Assembly (NCBI RefSeq): GCF_033568475.1
Contig: NC_133121.1
Coordinates: forward strand, 135,378,375-135,442,374
DNA from: Henckelia pumila
Taxonomy: Eukaryota > Streptophyta > Magnoliopsida > Lamiales > Gesneriaceae
DNA length: 64,000 bases
Direction: 5' to 3'
Positions 34,898 to 45,678 of this stretch are shown in pieces. A program made the position numbers and the translations under genes. The stretch's first letter is position 1. Each line of letters starts with the position of its first letter. The notes beneath the pieces were generated by a model. The model saw only the letters and a program-made list of their open reading frames with translations. It ran no database searches and was not told the DNA's origin.

Positions 34898-36373
34898 GGT
34901 GATTATCTGAAGAAGATGAGGGAGTCAAAAAAGACCGATTAGAAACTCAAAGCTCCACTTTTTCCTGCTGCTAACAAAACTCTGAGAATAGAAGAGTCTG
35001 ATCAATCTCCAAGGAAGTTTCTTAATCCTCAAAAGCCTCTACTTATGCTGAAAGGAAAGAAAGAGCCTATTGCAAAGAAGATTGACATGGTGCAATGTCA
35101 TGAATGTCAAGGCTATGGTCATTTTGCCAATGAATGTGCAAACAAGTTTCGGAAAGGAATGAACTTATCTTTGAGTGGTGAATATTCTGAAGAAGGTAAA
35201 GAACAAAATGAAGAAGAAAGCCACACATCCCTGACAACATTGATGGAAAGAAAGAAGCTGATGCAAGTCAATCCTTTAGGTGTTGCCGCAGGTGTTGCTA
35301 CATCTGGCCGCAACATCTCCCAAATGTCAGTATGTTTAAATTCTTTTACTGTTGATAATGTGAATAATTCTGATGCAGGTGATGAAAGAATGTCTCTGGA
35401 AGATGTGCGAATGCAATATGAAGAGCTATATGCTGACTGGGTTGAACAAAATAAGAAGAACACTTTTCTTTCAAGAGAAAATTCTGATTTGAAGGCTGAT
35501 ATATCAAGGCTTGAAGTTATGCTGAGTAAGAAGGATCTGGAATTGAGTCAAGTTAAGGATGAACTCATGAAAGCTAAAGCTACACTGGCTAAATTCAACT
35601 CAAGCACAACTAAGCTTGATTATTTGCTCATGATGGGAAGAGATGATAAGGCTGAACTAGGTTTTGAGAACAGTAAATTTGAGGTTGGTGAATGCTCAAA
35701 AGAGCCTGTGTTTGTCAAAGAAAGTATTTGTTCAGGAAGCTTAACAGAAAAGGTCACAACAACCGATCCTCCAAAACCAAAGCCACAACCTGCTGCATCT
35801 TTAAAGCCTAGAAGGAAATGTAAGTATGTTTGTCACTACTATCATAGACCTGGTCATATCAAATCATACTGTTTTAAGCTGCAAGAAGATCACAGACAGA
35901 GATCTGCATCAAAGATGTTGCCTAAGGTGTTGCCAACAACCTCCCACAACATCTCCAGAAACAGATCTACTGTAAGACAGGTTTGGGTACCAAAAGCTGA
36001 TATTCACTGCTATATGATTTATACTGCTTTGAAAACTAATGTTTTAGGTGATTGGTACTTTGATAGCGGTAGCTTACATCATATGACAGGTTCTAGAGAG
36101 TTTCTCACAGATTATATTGAACAAAAGAATGGGAAAGTGACTTTTGAAGGAGGTTCAAAGGGAAATATTGCAGGAAAAGGCACACTGAAAGTTGCTGGAC
36201 TTCCTAAGCTTCGCAACGTGCTACATGTTGAAGGACTAACTGCAAATTTAATAAGCATTAGCCAGCTTTGTGATGATAACTTTCATGTGCAGTTGGATAA
36301 GAAACTATGCAAAGTTTTTGATAGTTCTAACATGTGTGTTATGACAGGTACGAGGTCATCTGATAATCGCTAA
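34898..36373 (+). pseudogene. SIRE gag (C-terminal half) and protease
   Basis: After the nested element the gag frame ends at a TAG, then reopens at 35045 for 442 codons. It contains a CCHC knuckle CHECQGYGHFANEC, a coiled-coil-like stretch (35400-35600), a second Cys-rich part (CHYYHRPGHIKSYCF) and the protease motif WYFDSGSLHHMTGS, with ISISQLCDD further on. The order is normal for Copia of the SIRE lineage. Stops before and after make it inactive. Confidence 0.85.
35914..35953. repeat. Nested inverted repeat inside SIRE gag-pol
   Basis: Outer GATGTTG (35914) and CAACATC (35947-35953) enclose GGTGTTGCCAACAACC. It lies in a continuous reading frame as KVLPTTSHNIS. Another coding copy, with an open frame GVAAGVATSGRNIS, lies at 35279-35317. 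Confidence 0.75.
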
Positions 36374-36383
36374 CAACTTGAAG

Positions 36384-38442
36384 AAGAGATGACTTGTATG
36401 CATACAAAGATGGATGAATTTAACCTTTGGCATCGAAAGTTGGGACATGAAAACTTCAAGACTTTGAAGAATTTAAGTAAGTTTGATGCTGTTAGAGGTA
36501 TGTCTAATTCAAAATCTGGAATATCATTTATTTGTGAGGCATGTAAAAAATAAGCATACCAGGGTGTTGCACCAGATGTTGCCAACATCTGAGAGAACAC
36601 TCTGTCTTCAGCTTGTACATTTGGACTCGATGGGTCCAATGGATGTGGAAAGATGTGGAGGTAAGAAATATTCTGTTGTTTGTGTAGATGATTTTTCACT
36701 ATATACTTGGGTAAGATTTGTGAGAGAAAAATCAGTATTTGATATTTTTAAGAATTTTTTCTCACAAGGATTGTGAATTTTCACAAATTGAAGGTGACCA
36801 GAATTCTCACTGATTATGGTAACGAGTTCGAAACTCTTCTTTTGAGAATTTATGTGATAAGAAAGATATTTATCATGAATTTTCTGCTCCCAAAACCCTA
36901 CAACAGAATGAATTTGTTGAAAAGAAGAATATAACTTTGCAATAGATGACTAGAGTGATGTTAAGTTCTGAAAATATCTCAAAACATTTTTGGGCAGAAG
37001 CCTTAAACACAACATGTCACACGTAAAATTGAGTATACTTGAGGAATGGTTCTACTATGACTTCTTATGAAACTCTCATGGGAAAAAGGCCGAACCTTAA
37101 GTACTTTCATGTTTTTGGCTGTGTATGTTACGTTTTGAATGATATTTGATCATTTTGCAAAGTTTGATGCTAAAAGTGACAAGTGTTTTTTCTTAGGTTA
37201 TTCTTTGGATATTCAAGCTTACATGATGTTTAACTTAAGAACTCGAACATTTTTTGAGTCTATTAATGTTGTTTTTGATGACTTTGCAGATCTGAAGAAG
37301 AAAACTATCGAAGATGAAGTTTATGATATGTTTGAAAATTCTGGAAATTTAGATGTTGTCCAAGGTATTACAACACCTGAGACAACACCTCCTACAGAAT
37401 CTCCAAAAACAAAAATTTGAACAATCCACTGCTGAAAATGAGGATGAAGACAATGAGGTCAATGGAGATGTGCATGGAGATATGCAAACCCGAAGGAAAG
37501 AAAATGTGAATTATCGAAAGATGGCTAGACTAATTTGCATGAGCTCCACGTTTTCTCAGGTAAGATTTTTGTGCTTTGTGTCAAACAGTGAACCCAAAAA
37601 GTTTGGCACTGTATGGATTGTAGCAAGTACCATGTGCATGGTATGGAAGATTAACCAAATACTTGCTCAATCTTGGATTCAAAAGAGGTGAGTTTATAAG
37701 ACATTGTTTGTGAAAAAGTTTCAAGGTAATATTCTTATTTGCCAAGTTTTATATGGATGACATAATCTTTTGTGCTTCTTGTGAAAAACTTGTTGATGAA
37801 TTTGTGAAGTGCATGTCGTCTACTTTTGAGATGAGTATGGTTGGTGAGTTGAGTTATTTCTTGGATTTGCAAGTGAAACATATGCATGGTGAAATCTTTG
37901 TGTGTCAAATACAGTATGCTAGAAATCTTGTGAAAAAGTATTTGAATGAAAATTGTAAACACATGCATACACCGATGAGAAAAACTGTCGAGGGAAGATG
38001 TTGTCGAAGGTGTTGACAACACCCTCTACAGAAGCATAATTGGAAGTATCTTGTTTTTTGTGCTACTAGGCTAGATATCATGCTTAGTTGTTTGTGTACT
38101 GTGATAATTCAAGCATCGTTGATATATCCAAAAATCCAGTACAACACTCTCGAACCAAACACATAGACATTTGACATCACTTCATTAGAGATTTGGTCGA
38201 GAAAGGCATGATCTGTATTGAGTTTATTAGAACTGATAACCAATTAGCTGATATTTTCACCAAAGCATTGTATTTCGAGAGATTTTTCAATCTAAGAAAG
38301 TCTCTCAGTTTGTGTGCATTATACACAGAACTGAGATGTTGTCTGGAGTGTTGCCAACACCCTGCGACAACACCTTTTCATGCATGTGCATCTTTAGGAT
38401 CATTAGGCATTTTGCATGTATGCATTCATTCTGTTTTGTGAT
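36384..38442 (+). pseudogene. SIRE integrase, RT and RNase H remnants
   Basis: Integrase zinc region FNLWHRKLGHENFKTL ... ICEACKK, then core pieces DSMGPMDVERCGGKKYS and VCVDDFSLYTWVRFV, and FFLGYSLDIQAYMMF near 37180. RT survives mainly as its C-terminal part (MDDIIFCASCEKLVDEFVK, then MVGELSYFLDLQVK). RNase H appears as VQHSRTKHIDI, then [12 protein letters not shown]. Several frameshifts, stops and a large RT deletion interrupt it. Confidence 0.85.
38335..38374. repeat. Nested inverted repeat after SIRE RNase H
   Basis: Outer GATGTTGTC (38335-38343) and GACAACACC (38366-38374); inner perfect palindrome GTGTTGCCAACAC (38348-38360). It is a clear two-level example of the motif. Confidence 0.8.
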
Positions 38443-38540
38443 GTGTTGGATACTTTTTAACCATTGACCAGTTTTCACTTAGGATTCTCTGAGAAAATAT
38501 TTTTACAGTCTAATGAAGCTTAATGGATAATGAGTTCTGA

Positions 38541-38678
38541 CAAAATTACTGAGTAGTGGAGGGATGTTTGTGTATTCCATGATCTTGTCCCAAGTGAAAA
38601 GTGATTTTTCAAAATTGCTAAGTAGTGGAGGGATGTTCGTGTATTCCATGATCTTGTCTCAAGTGAAAAGTGATTTTG
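38541..38678. repeat. 69-bp tandem duplication in the SIRE post-pol region
   Basis: Two adjacent copies (38541-38609 and 38610-38678) share gtagtggagggatgtt, gtattccatgatcttgtc and caagtgaaaagtgatttt with few mismatches. Confidence 0.85.
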
Positions 38679-39494
38679 CAAAGTCAAAAACTCTAAATAA
38701 CAAAATGGTAAAAAAGCAATCATCTCAATCATCAAATTTGATTGAAGATCAGAATGAAAAAAGCTACCTAAAAGAGTCCAATGAAGACCGTTCCTTTAGT
38801 GTGCATGCTACCACTTCTGTAATAATGAATTTAATGGCTGTCTGGAAATAAAAAAATTTTGGATCCTGAAGTGTTGCTAGAAGATGTTTCCAACATCGTG
38901 GATAACACCTCATTTGTCAACATATGTTTTTTTTGCATGTGATTGCATTTTATTGCATTGTTACACTCTGTTTTAGACATAAATAAGACATGCATATTTA
39001 TTTTATGGTGAATATATCTTGCTGAGAAGTTTGAAGTTCGAAATAAGCAAAATTTAGTGATTTGCCCAATCCATTAATATTTCGAATTGTTTTGTGATTG
39101 AAAGTGTTTTTAGTGGAGTTTATTTCGATGTGGAGTTTCTTTATGGAAATTTTGTAAAAATCAATTGGCTTGATTTATTGCCTCAATTCAGAAATTTGTG
39201 GCCATAATGATTTTAAAATCCATTTTACCGTTGGCAATTGTTACTGTTAGGGAACATTAATTGCGACCGAGTGATTAAGCGGTGAAGGGTTTGTTGTTAG
39301 ATTTGATCTTATCATCATAATATTTATGGTCTTGTTACTCTTTGCTCACCCTCACCATATTATCTCTTCTACAGAATTTTGTCGGTCCTTGCATTATTGT
39401 CAAATTCTTCTCTTCTTATTCTAACTATTCAAAATTTTATGGCAGAGAAGAATTTTGATTCACTGATATTCAAACAGAGATGGGCTACAAAGAA

Positions 39495-39533
39495 GATGTT
39501 GAGCCAGATGTTGACAACACCTTTGACAACATC
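39495..39533. repeat. Nested inverted repeat in the SIRE post-pol region
   Basis: GATGTTGAG (39495), GATGTTGACAACACC (39507-39521) and GACAACATC (39525-39533). Confidence 0.75.
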
Positions 39534-41046
39534 TTAGAGGATGATTTTTTTTTAAAATTGAGATATTTGATGGTCATTTTTACTGCTGCTGATCCATCCC
39601 TTGCATTCTCTGATGAAGGCTCTGAGGAATGTGCCTCAGAATCAGATGTTGCATCAGATGCTGCTGACATTCTTGCTGAAATCTTAGATGAGGAGTATTT
39701 GAATATGGTAGAATTTTTCAAAATTCGGAATTTGCTGGCTACTGTCACTGTTTTTGTAGGAAGCTGGTGTTGCTGTTTCTGTAGAAGATGTTTTTTGAAG
39801 TTGCTGACACCCTGAACAACACCTTGGATGAAGACTATCGAGTAAGCCAATCCTATTCCTCTATGTTTTTTTTTTACTGAGAATGCTGCAAACGATTGAC
39901 AACAATATGCCAATTATGACTTCTTTGTGGACCACATCATTGATTTGGAAGCATATGGCGCACAAAATTTGGTAAGAATTTTCCAACTCAGAAATATGTT
40001 CGCTACTGTGACATATGATACTCTTTACTGTAGACCTATGGTCTTGGAATTCTACTGAAATTTGACTAAAGCTGTGCCGAACCCTCTTTTGCAAAATTTG
40101 GGAAAATTCACGTGAGGGTTCAGAGTTTCGAGTTTAGTCCTACTGTGATTAATGAATTCTTTAACTCACCCGAGGTGGAAGAAGATGTGCAGCCTGCTCT
40201 GATAAGATAGCTTATGTTCTTCACAAGACAGCAATGAAGACTTGAACTCTTTCAAGCAACTCAACCTTTGTCACCAAGCATCAAGTTGGTGTGATATTTG
40301 CTGTAGGAACTGGAGCAGCTTTGAACTTTGGAAAGCTTGTGTTTTACTACAGTTATGCAATATGCAAACTGTGGGTTGATATCTTACATGCTCCTGTTTC
40401 CTTCTTTGATATTTGTTAAGCTAGTATCTCAATAGTTTGAAAAACATGATGCTGAGCCTTTATCTGCTGTTGTTGAAGTCCTGAAGCTTGCACCTGCATT
40501 ACTTAGAGGTAACATGAAATTGGACCTACCTTGGTCAGAAACAGGTGCTGCTGCAGATGTTGTGGCAGATGTTGCCAACACCTTTCCTGCCACTGCCATA
40601 TTTGTTCCTCCTACTTCAACAGCTGGATTCTATCTTTGTTCATTCCCAGATGCTGCATGTTGAACAGAAGTTTTTACAAGCCAAACCAGACATTGCTTAC
40701 TATAAAGCTCGTCTATCTTATTATCGGATTTTTTTTGTGTAGGTACCTCTTCTGGACAAAAATGGGGAGAAGATGTTGAATTTGATGGCTCTAGCTCTGA
40801 TGGAGAAGATAGTGACTCTGACTCTGATGGAAAGAATCTAGTTCTGGCGAAGCAAATGACGGATTGATACAGAGCAATAAGTTTTAGTTTTTTGTGGTTT
40901 AAGTTTATTTTGTGGTTTATTTTGCTCTGCTCTGATTTGTCTTATGTTTTTGCTCTGATATGGTTCTAATATGTTAGCTTGTTTTATTATAACTCTCTGA
41001 TTTGTTCTTATAAGTTTTTCCTGCTCTGACTTAAGTGTTGCGAGGA

Positions 41047-41073
41047 GATGTTGGGAACATCCTCGACAACATC
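41047..41073. repeat. Nested inverted repeat near the SIRE polypurine region
   Basis: GATGTTGGGAACATC (41047-41061) is followed by GACAACATC (41065-41073). A GTGTTGCGAG lies just upstream at 41036. Confidence 0.75.
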
Positions 41074-41394
41074 CATGCTTAGACTAAGGGGGAGAATGTA
41101 TTTTTGTATTCAAGGAGAGAATTGATATTAAGGGGAGTTGTGATGTGTGCTGAATTGATTAAATATGTTTTGTGATTCAATTCTGAACATGTATTAAGTA
41201 TTTTCTGATCTCACCAAGTGTTGTGTGCAGGTGTTGCCAACATTCTTGACATCACTCATAATTGAAAGATCAAATTCAAGGGGAGAACTGATTTGAGAAG
41301 TTTGAACTCAGGGGGAGTTCTGAGAATTAATATTCAGGGGGAGTTGCTGAGTTGTTTTTAGATGTTTTGTCCAGAAAGGCAAAAAAGGGGAGAT

Positions 41395-42675
41395 TGAAAG
41401 GATAATTATTCCTTGATATATTTTCATGTTTTGAAAGATTATAATATTGTGTTTTGCCTTTCTAGGATTGATAGTTAATATTGTGTTTCTTATCTATATG
41501 CTTGATATATTTTAAACTAGGAATAGTTTTGATTTGAATTGAGATAATATAATATTCCTAGATTTAAAATATGGTTTCTTGGATTGATAGTTTTTCCTAT
41601 CTAAGTATTTGAAATATTTTAAATTAGGAATTGTTTTGAATTGATATAATATAATTTTCCTATATTTAAGATAAGATTGATTTATTAAATTATGATAGGA
41701 ATTATCTTATATTAAATAACTAGATTTAGTCGTTTGATATTTATGGTAGGAGATATATTTGGACTTATCATAATATATATCTATCTCATAACTTATCTTT
41801 ATTTCCTTATCATTGTAGATTCAAGTTTGAATTAAGAAAACAAGATCAAGACTCTTTTTGGAGATAAAATTTGTACACGCTTAAATAGAAGAAGAGGACG
41901 TAGAGATCTGGGGCTTGGAGAAAAACGAGAGAGCGCAGAAAAGAGAGATCAAGCCGTAGATGAGAATTTGAGCGTACAAAATAAAAGAGAGAGACGAGAG
42001 AGCTTAAGTGTAGAAGACAAGGAACTCGACTTTCTGGAGTGCTTTCACGTTGAAGAGTCCTTGTCTATTTGTTGAAATTATTTTTCGTAGATGCCGTGAA
42101 GAGTTTGAGAGCATGTTGATTGAGGATTGAAGATCGAAGATTGAAAGCCTTTTTGCTCTCGTGTTTTGGCATCTAGGGCCAACTCTATTCTCTTGATTTT
42201 CCTGTCTACCTTCAGTAGATTTTTAGAAGTTGGTTTATTTGTTTTATTCTTTATTTTCTCACATGCTTTGAGAAAATTGATTTTTACAATAATTCACTAG
42301 TTTTAGGGTTTGTAAAACTCTTTGATTATTTTTCTAGTAAAAGTTTTGCCCTGAGGCGCTGCAAGAGTATTTTATACTCTTGCCTAAAAATCTGAGTCTG
42401 ATTTGTTTGGTTGCTTATTTATTTTATTCATGCTTTCAAAAATTCTGATGCATGTTAATCAAGGTGTTATTGAAGATGTTGTCAACACCTAGTGACAACA
42501 TCTGAATCTTTTTTATGTGCAACCTTTTATTACTTTAGTACTTGTGCATATTTACTCTTGAGTAGTTTTACTGTTGGTTTGCTGTTACTATTCACGTTTT
42601 AATATTTCCGTTGCATGTTGTGTAGGTGACAACATCTGATTCTGATAATTTTTATGAGCCATGATATCCCTTACA
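41395..42675 (+). repeat. 3' LTR of the SIRE-type element
   Basis: 1281 bp, nearly identical to the 5' LTR. The notable difference is a 16-bp loss at the second inverted-repeat copy near its end, where tgtgtaggtgacaacatc replaces the full motif. It is followed by the target duplication ACTCC. Confidence 0.93.
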
Positions 42676-42680
42676 ACTCC

Positions 42681-42955
42681 ACAAGAGTTTCTTCTTCTCT
42701 TAATTAATTTGTAGCTTTCCACTTTTTTTGGGTGTGAGAATGGAAATTTTGCTTGCAAATTAACACATTGTAACTAATTATATTACGACAATATTAATAC
42801 AAAGTTTGATGACTTAAATGCCTAAAACCGAAAAAGACACAAGTAAGTGACTAGAAAAAACTATTTTCCCTTACAATCAAATTAGATTGCGTACGTGATA
42901 TAATTTACGAAAATAAAGAAAATGAAATTTCTCAAATAAAAATTAATAATTTATC

Positions 42956-43016
<61 letters not shown>

Positions 43017-43249
43017 AACTATAGTGAACCATTTTCCTTTTTTTTTTGGAAAGCTAGTGAACAATTTTTATTTCATGAAAGCATGGAAAAATGGCATTCG
43101 TGCATGAAACGTGTATGTAGTGTGCATTTTACGTGCATTAAAATTAAATAAGAGCGACATGCTTGAAACCAAAGTTTGTTCAATTTTGTTTCTTTTTCAA
43201 ATTCAAAAGTAATTTTTTTTTAAAAAACTTTAAATAAAATGTAATTCAC
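42681..43249. other. Flank between the SIRE element and the bZIP exon relic
   Basis: AT-rich, with a (AT)27 run at 42961-43014. The part near 43240 is the intron side of the bZIP exon-1 relic. No other feature is seen. Confidence 0.4.
42961..43014. repeat. (AT)27 microsatellite
   Basis: Fifty-four uninterrupted bases of AT. Confidence 0.95.
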
Positions 43250-43337
43250 CTTCTAATATTCCTCAAATCTATGTTAGGATCATTCCAATAAAGGCGCCCA
43301 TCTTTCATTTCTTGCTCCAAAGCTAGGGCATTGCTTA
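43250..43337 (-). pseudogene. bZIP exon-1 relic, third copy of the local bZIP family
   Basis: The minus strand encodes LEQEMKDGRLYWNDPNIDL then RNIRR, ending at an AG/GTGAATTAC donor at the same place as exon 1 of the two other bZIP copies in this window. Compared with them about 15 bp is missing before LEQEM, and an in-frame start is lost. Exons 2 to 4 are not found nearby. It is a broken copy. Confidence 0.7.
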
Positions 43338-43474
43338 TGAGGAAAAGGTCCGATGAATTCTCTCCAATTTTCATATTCTTTCCTACGAGAGAAAAAAGAA
43401 TTATTTGGAGAAACAAACCCTTCAACTCTATGTAATGGTGTGAGGATGCAATGCCAATCCACCGTGTATGTGTA

Positions 43475-45174
43475 TGTCACGCTCCGAAAATTGACGTAGT
43501 TGACATCGACGTTGTTTAACAATTTAACATTGAAACAACAAGCCTCGTAGTACAAATCTTGCAAAAAACCAGTATATTTCATAAACCATAACTTTTTTTA
43601 CAGAGAAAAGACACAAGTGCGACAATGCGGAAGCGAAACTGAAATTTAAAGTAAAAATATTTCTTCAACTTGAACTGATTCGTCCTCACCAGCCCCAGAA
43701 CATATTCTGTTCTTCGTCATCTAACTCATCTTCATTTTTATCTGGGGAGGAAGGTAAGGGGGTGAGTGTTTTGGGAAACACCCAGCAAATGGGGGCCGAT
43801 CGAGCATGATAAACACCAAAATATAATTACATGTCCACATGTATATTTCATAATCTCGAAATAAAATAAGCATGTTGAATCTGACACAAATACGAAGCAA
43901 ACATTGCACTGTTAATTATCTAATTTTTCGTGGTTTACTGATCAGTCCCCTATATGTTACTCCTGTAAAGGGCGAGGCCAAAGGAACGGTTATTTACCCA
44001 CCGCATCAGGGCCATATCAAATCAAATCAAATCATCGGAAATTCCTTAACCAATTCTAAATCGACTCTTAACAGTGCATCTCAAATATTTCCAAATAATT
44101 CTAACATGCATGCTTCAAATAATATCACGAATAGCCAACAAATAGCATATCAAAGTGAAACGAATATACGTATCACGCCAATCGAATTTTCAAAAACATA
44201 AGTTATTTATTTTATGAAGCTTAACTCACACACAAAAATGAATATACGTGTAGAAACTTATATCACACAAAAGAAAGATTGAAACCCACTTACAGTATTC
44301 AATTTCTTTGAAAATCGTGTAGGAGTAGACGTTGTTAGATGACCTCGTACTTAAGCAACCTCAAAACCAAGTGAAGGACCGAAGGTATTGTTTGAAATTT
44401 GGACAGAAAAATATTGAAGCTTCTTGATCGACTTTGACGCTCCTTCTTGGATCAACTTCGGACAGATTTTCTTAGCTTTGTTTGCTGTAGATAATTTCTT
44501 GAAGTTTGGGTAGATTGCTCCTTCAAAATCGAACAGAAATTCTTCTCGATGGTGGACAGTAAGTTTGCTCAATCTTGGACAGAAACTCACTCCTTCAAAA
44601 TCGAACAGAAAATGCAATTCCTTGATCACGTTTTGGCGCTGCTTCTTAGATCGAATTCGGCCCACTTTCTTGCTTAGATTGTTGTAGGTGATTACTCGAA
44701 TTTGGAACAGAAAGTATGCTCCTAACTTGGACAGAAATTCTGCTCGAATGTTGACACAAATTCTGCTCGAACTATGGACAAAATTCTGTTTCGAACCGAT
44801 TCTGCACCTCGATGTTTCTGGGCAGACTTTGCACTAGAAGATGAGCAGAAATCAAGGCTTCAACTGCTGCTGTTTGGTTTCGATTTTTGAGCAGAATACT
44901 CCTTCGAACCTGGACTGCAATCTGCTCGAAAATGAGCAAGAATTCTGCTTGAAAATGGACAGAATTTCTGTTCAAGAATACGGAGGTGTGCTGCTCGAAT
45001 TTGTGTTCTTTTCCATCAGCTTAATCCCCTATTTATAGGCTTTACATAGCTGCCGAAGGCCTCCTATTAACAGTCATTTATCTTCCATAATAGCTATTAA
45101 TCTCCATTATCGTCACTATTACAATGGCTAGCTGTTACAATTCTCCATCATTTCCCATTACTATGGCTGTTACA
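43475..45174 (-). repeat. 3' LTR of the minus-strand Ty3 element
   Basis: 1700 bp. The element-sense strand starts TGTAACAGCCATAG and ends GGAGCGTGACA. Between about 44390 and 45000 it contains at least ten degenerate units of the type TGGACAGAAATTCTGCT. Confidence 0.85.
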
Positions 45175-45246
45175 TCCTCTCCCAAATCAGGTGCTTGTCT
45201 TTTTGAATTCCATCGGTTGAGGAGGTACTGCTGAAATTTTGAGTCT

Positions 45247-45678
45247 TCACATCCCACCCACCTTATTGAGAGTTTCGTCATCGAAACTTGAGTTGAGTTG
45301 CTCTTCAAAAAGGTAAGGGTATTGTTTCCGCATCTTATCTTCGAGTTCCCACGTGGTTTCTCTTTCACAATGATTATACCACTGCACTTTAACGTATGGT
45401 ATGGTCTGTCTCCTTAGCACTTGGTCCTTTGTATCCACAATTCGAATATCCTCTTCATACTTAAGTTCCTCATTTAGATTTCCTTCGATTATAAGGGGTG
45501 CACTTTCAAGAATATGACTTGGGTCCGGGATGTACTTTCTTAGCTGAGACACATGGAAAACATTGTGAATCCTTGACATATCTGGTGGTAATGCCAGTCT
45601 ATATGCCAATGTCCCTACTTTGTCCAAAATCTCAAATGGTCCGACATATCTCGGGTTTAACTTCCCAGTTTTTCCCAT
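45247..45678 (-). pseudogene. Ty3 pol C-terminus (integrase tail) remnant
   Basis: A 143-codon frame with LNPRYVGPFEILDKVGTLAY, LPPDMSRIHNVFHVSQLR then WELEDKMRKQYPYLF. This is the GPF/Y region plus the terminal chromo-like segment typical of Tekay/Del-type plant Ty3 elements. The rest of pol upstream (higher coordinates) is gone, and the frame ends before the LTR purine tract. Confidence 0.85.

Larger units (their letters stand above)
38443..41380 (+). other. SIRE post-pol region (env-like position), decayed
   Basis: SIRE elements usually carry an env-like frame here. Only short frames remain, for example 39480-39815 (acidic, ASESDVASDAADILAEILDE). I could not identify an envelope domain or clear signal and membrane segments, so I call it only by position. 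Near its end are repeated 'ggggagaa' and 'gggggagtt' purine blocks (41088-41350) leading to the polypurine tract. Several copies of the nested inverted repeat occur here. Confidence 0.55.
28847..42675 (+). mobile_element. SIRE/Maximus-type Copia LTR retrotransposon, 13.8 kb with a nested insertion
   Basis: Bounded by a perfect 5-bp duplication ACTCC (28842-28846 and 42676-42680). LTRs are 1297 bp (28847-30143) and 1281 bp (41395-42675) and nearly identical, so insertion is fairly recent. A primer site TGGTATCAGAGCC lies at 30146-30158 and a polypurine tract AAAAAAGGGGAGAT directly before the 3' LTR. The internal region has gag zinc knuckles, protease, integrase, RT/RNase H pieces and a ~3-kb region after pol where SIRE elements carry an env-like ORF. 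Without the nested Ty3 element it is about 9.2 kb, normal for this lineage. Gag and RT are internally deleted and interrupted, so it cannot move on its own. Confidence 0.93.

Noticed and set aside
44390-45000. TGGACAGAAATTCTGCT units as heat-shock elements
   Set aside because: The GAA and TTC halves are separated by one base only, so the nGAAnnTTCn spacing is not met.
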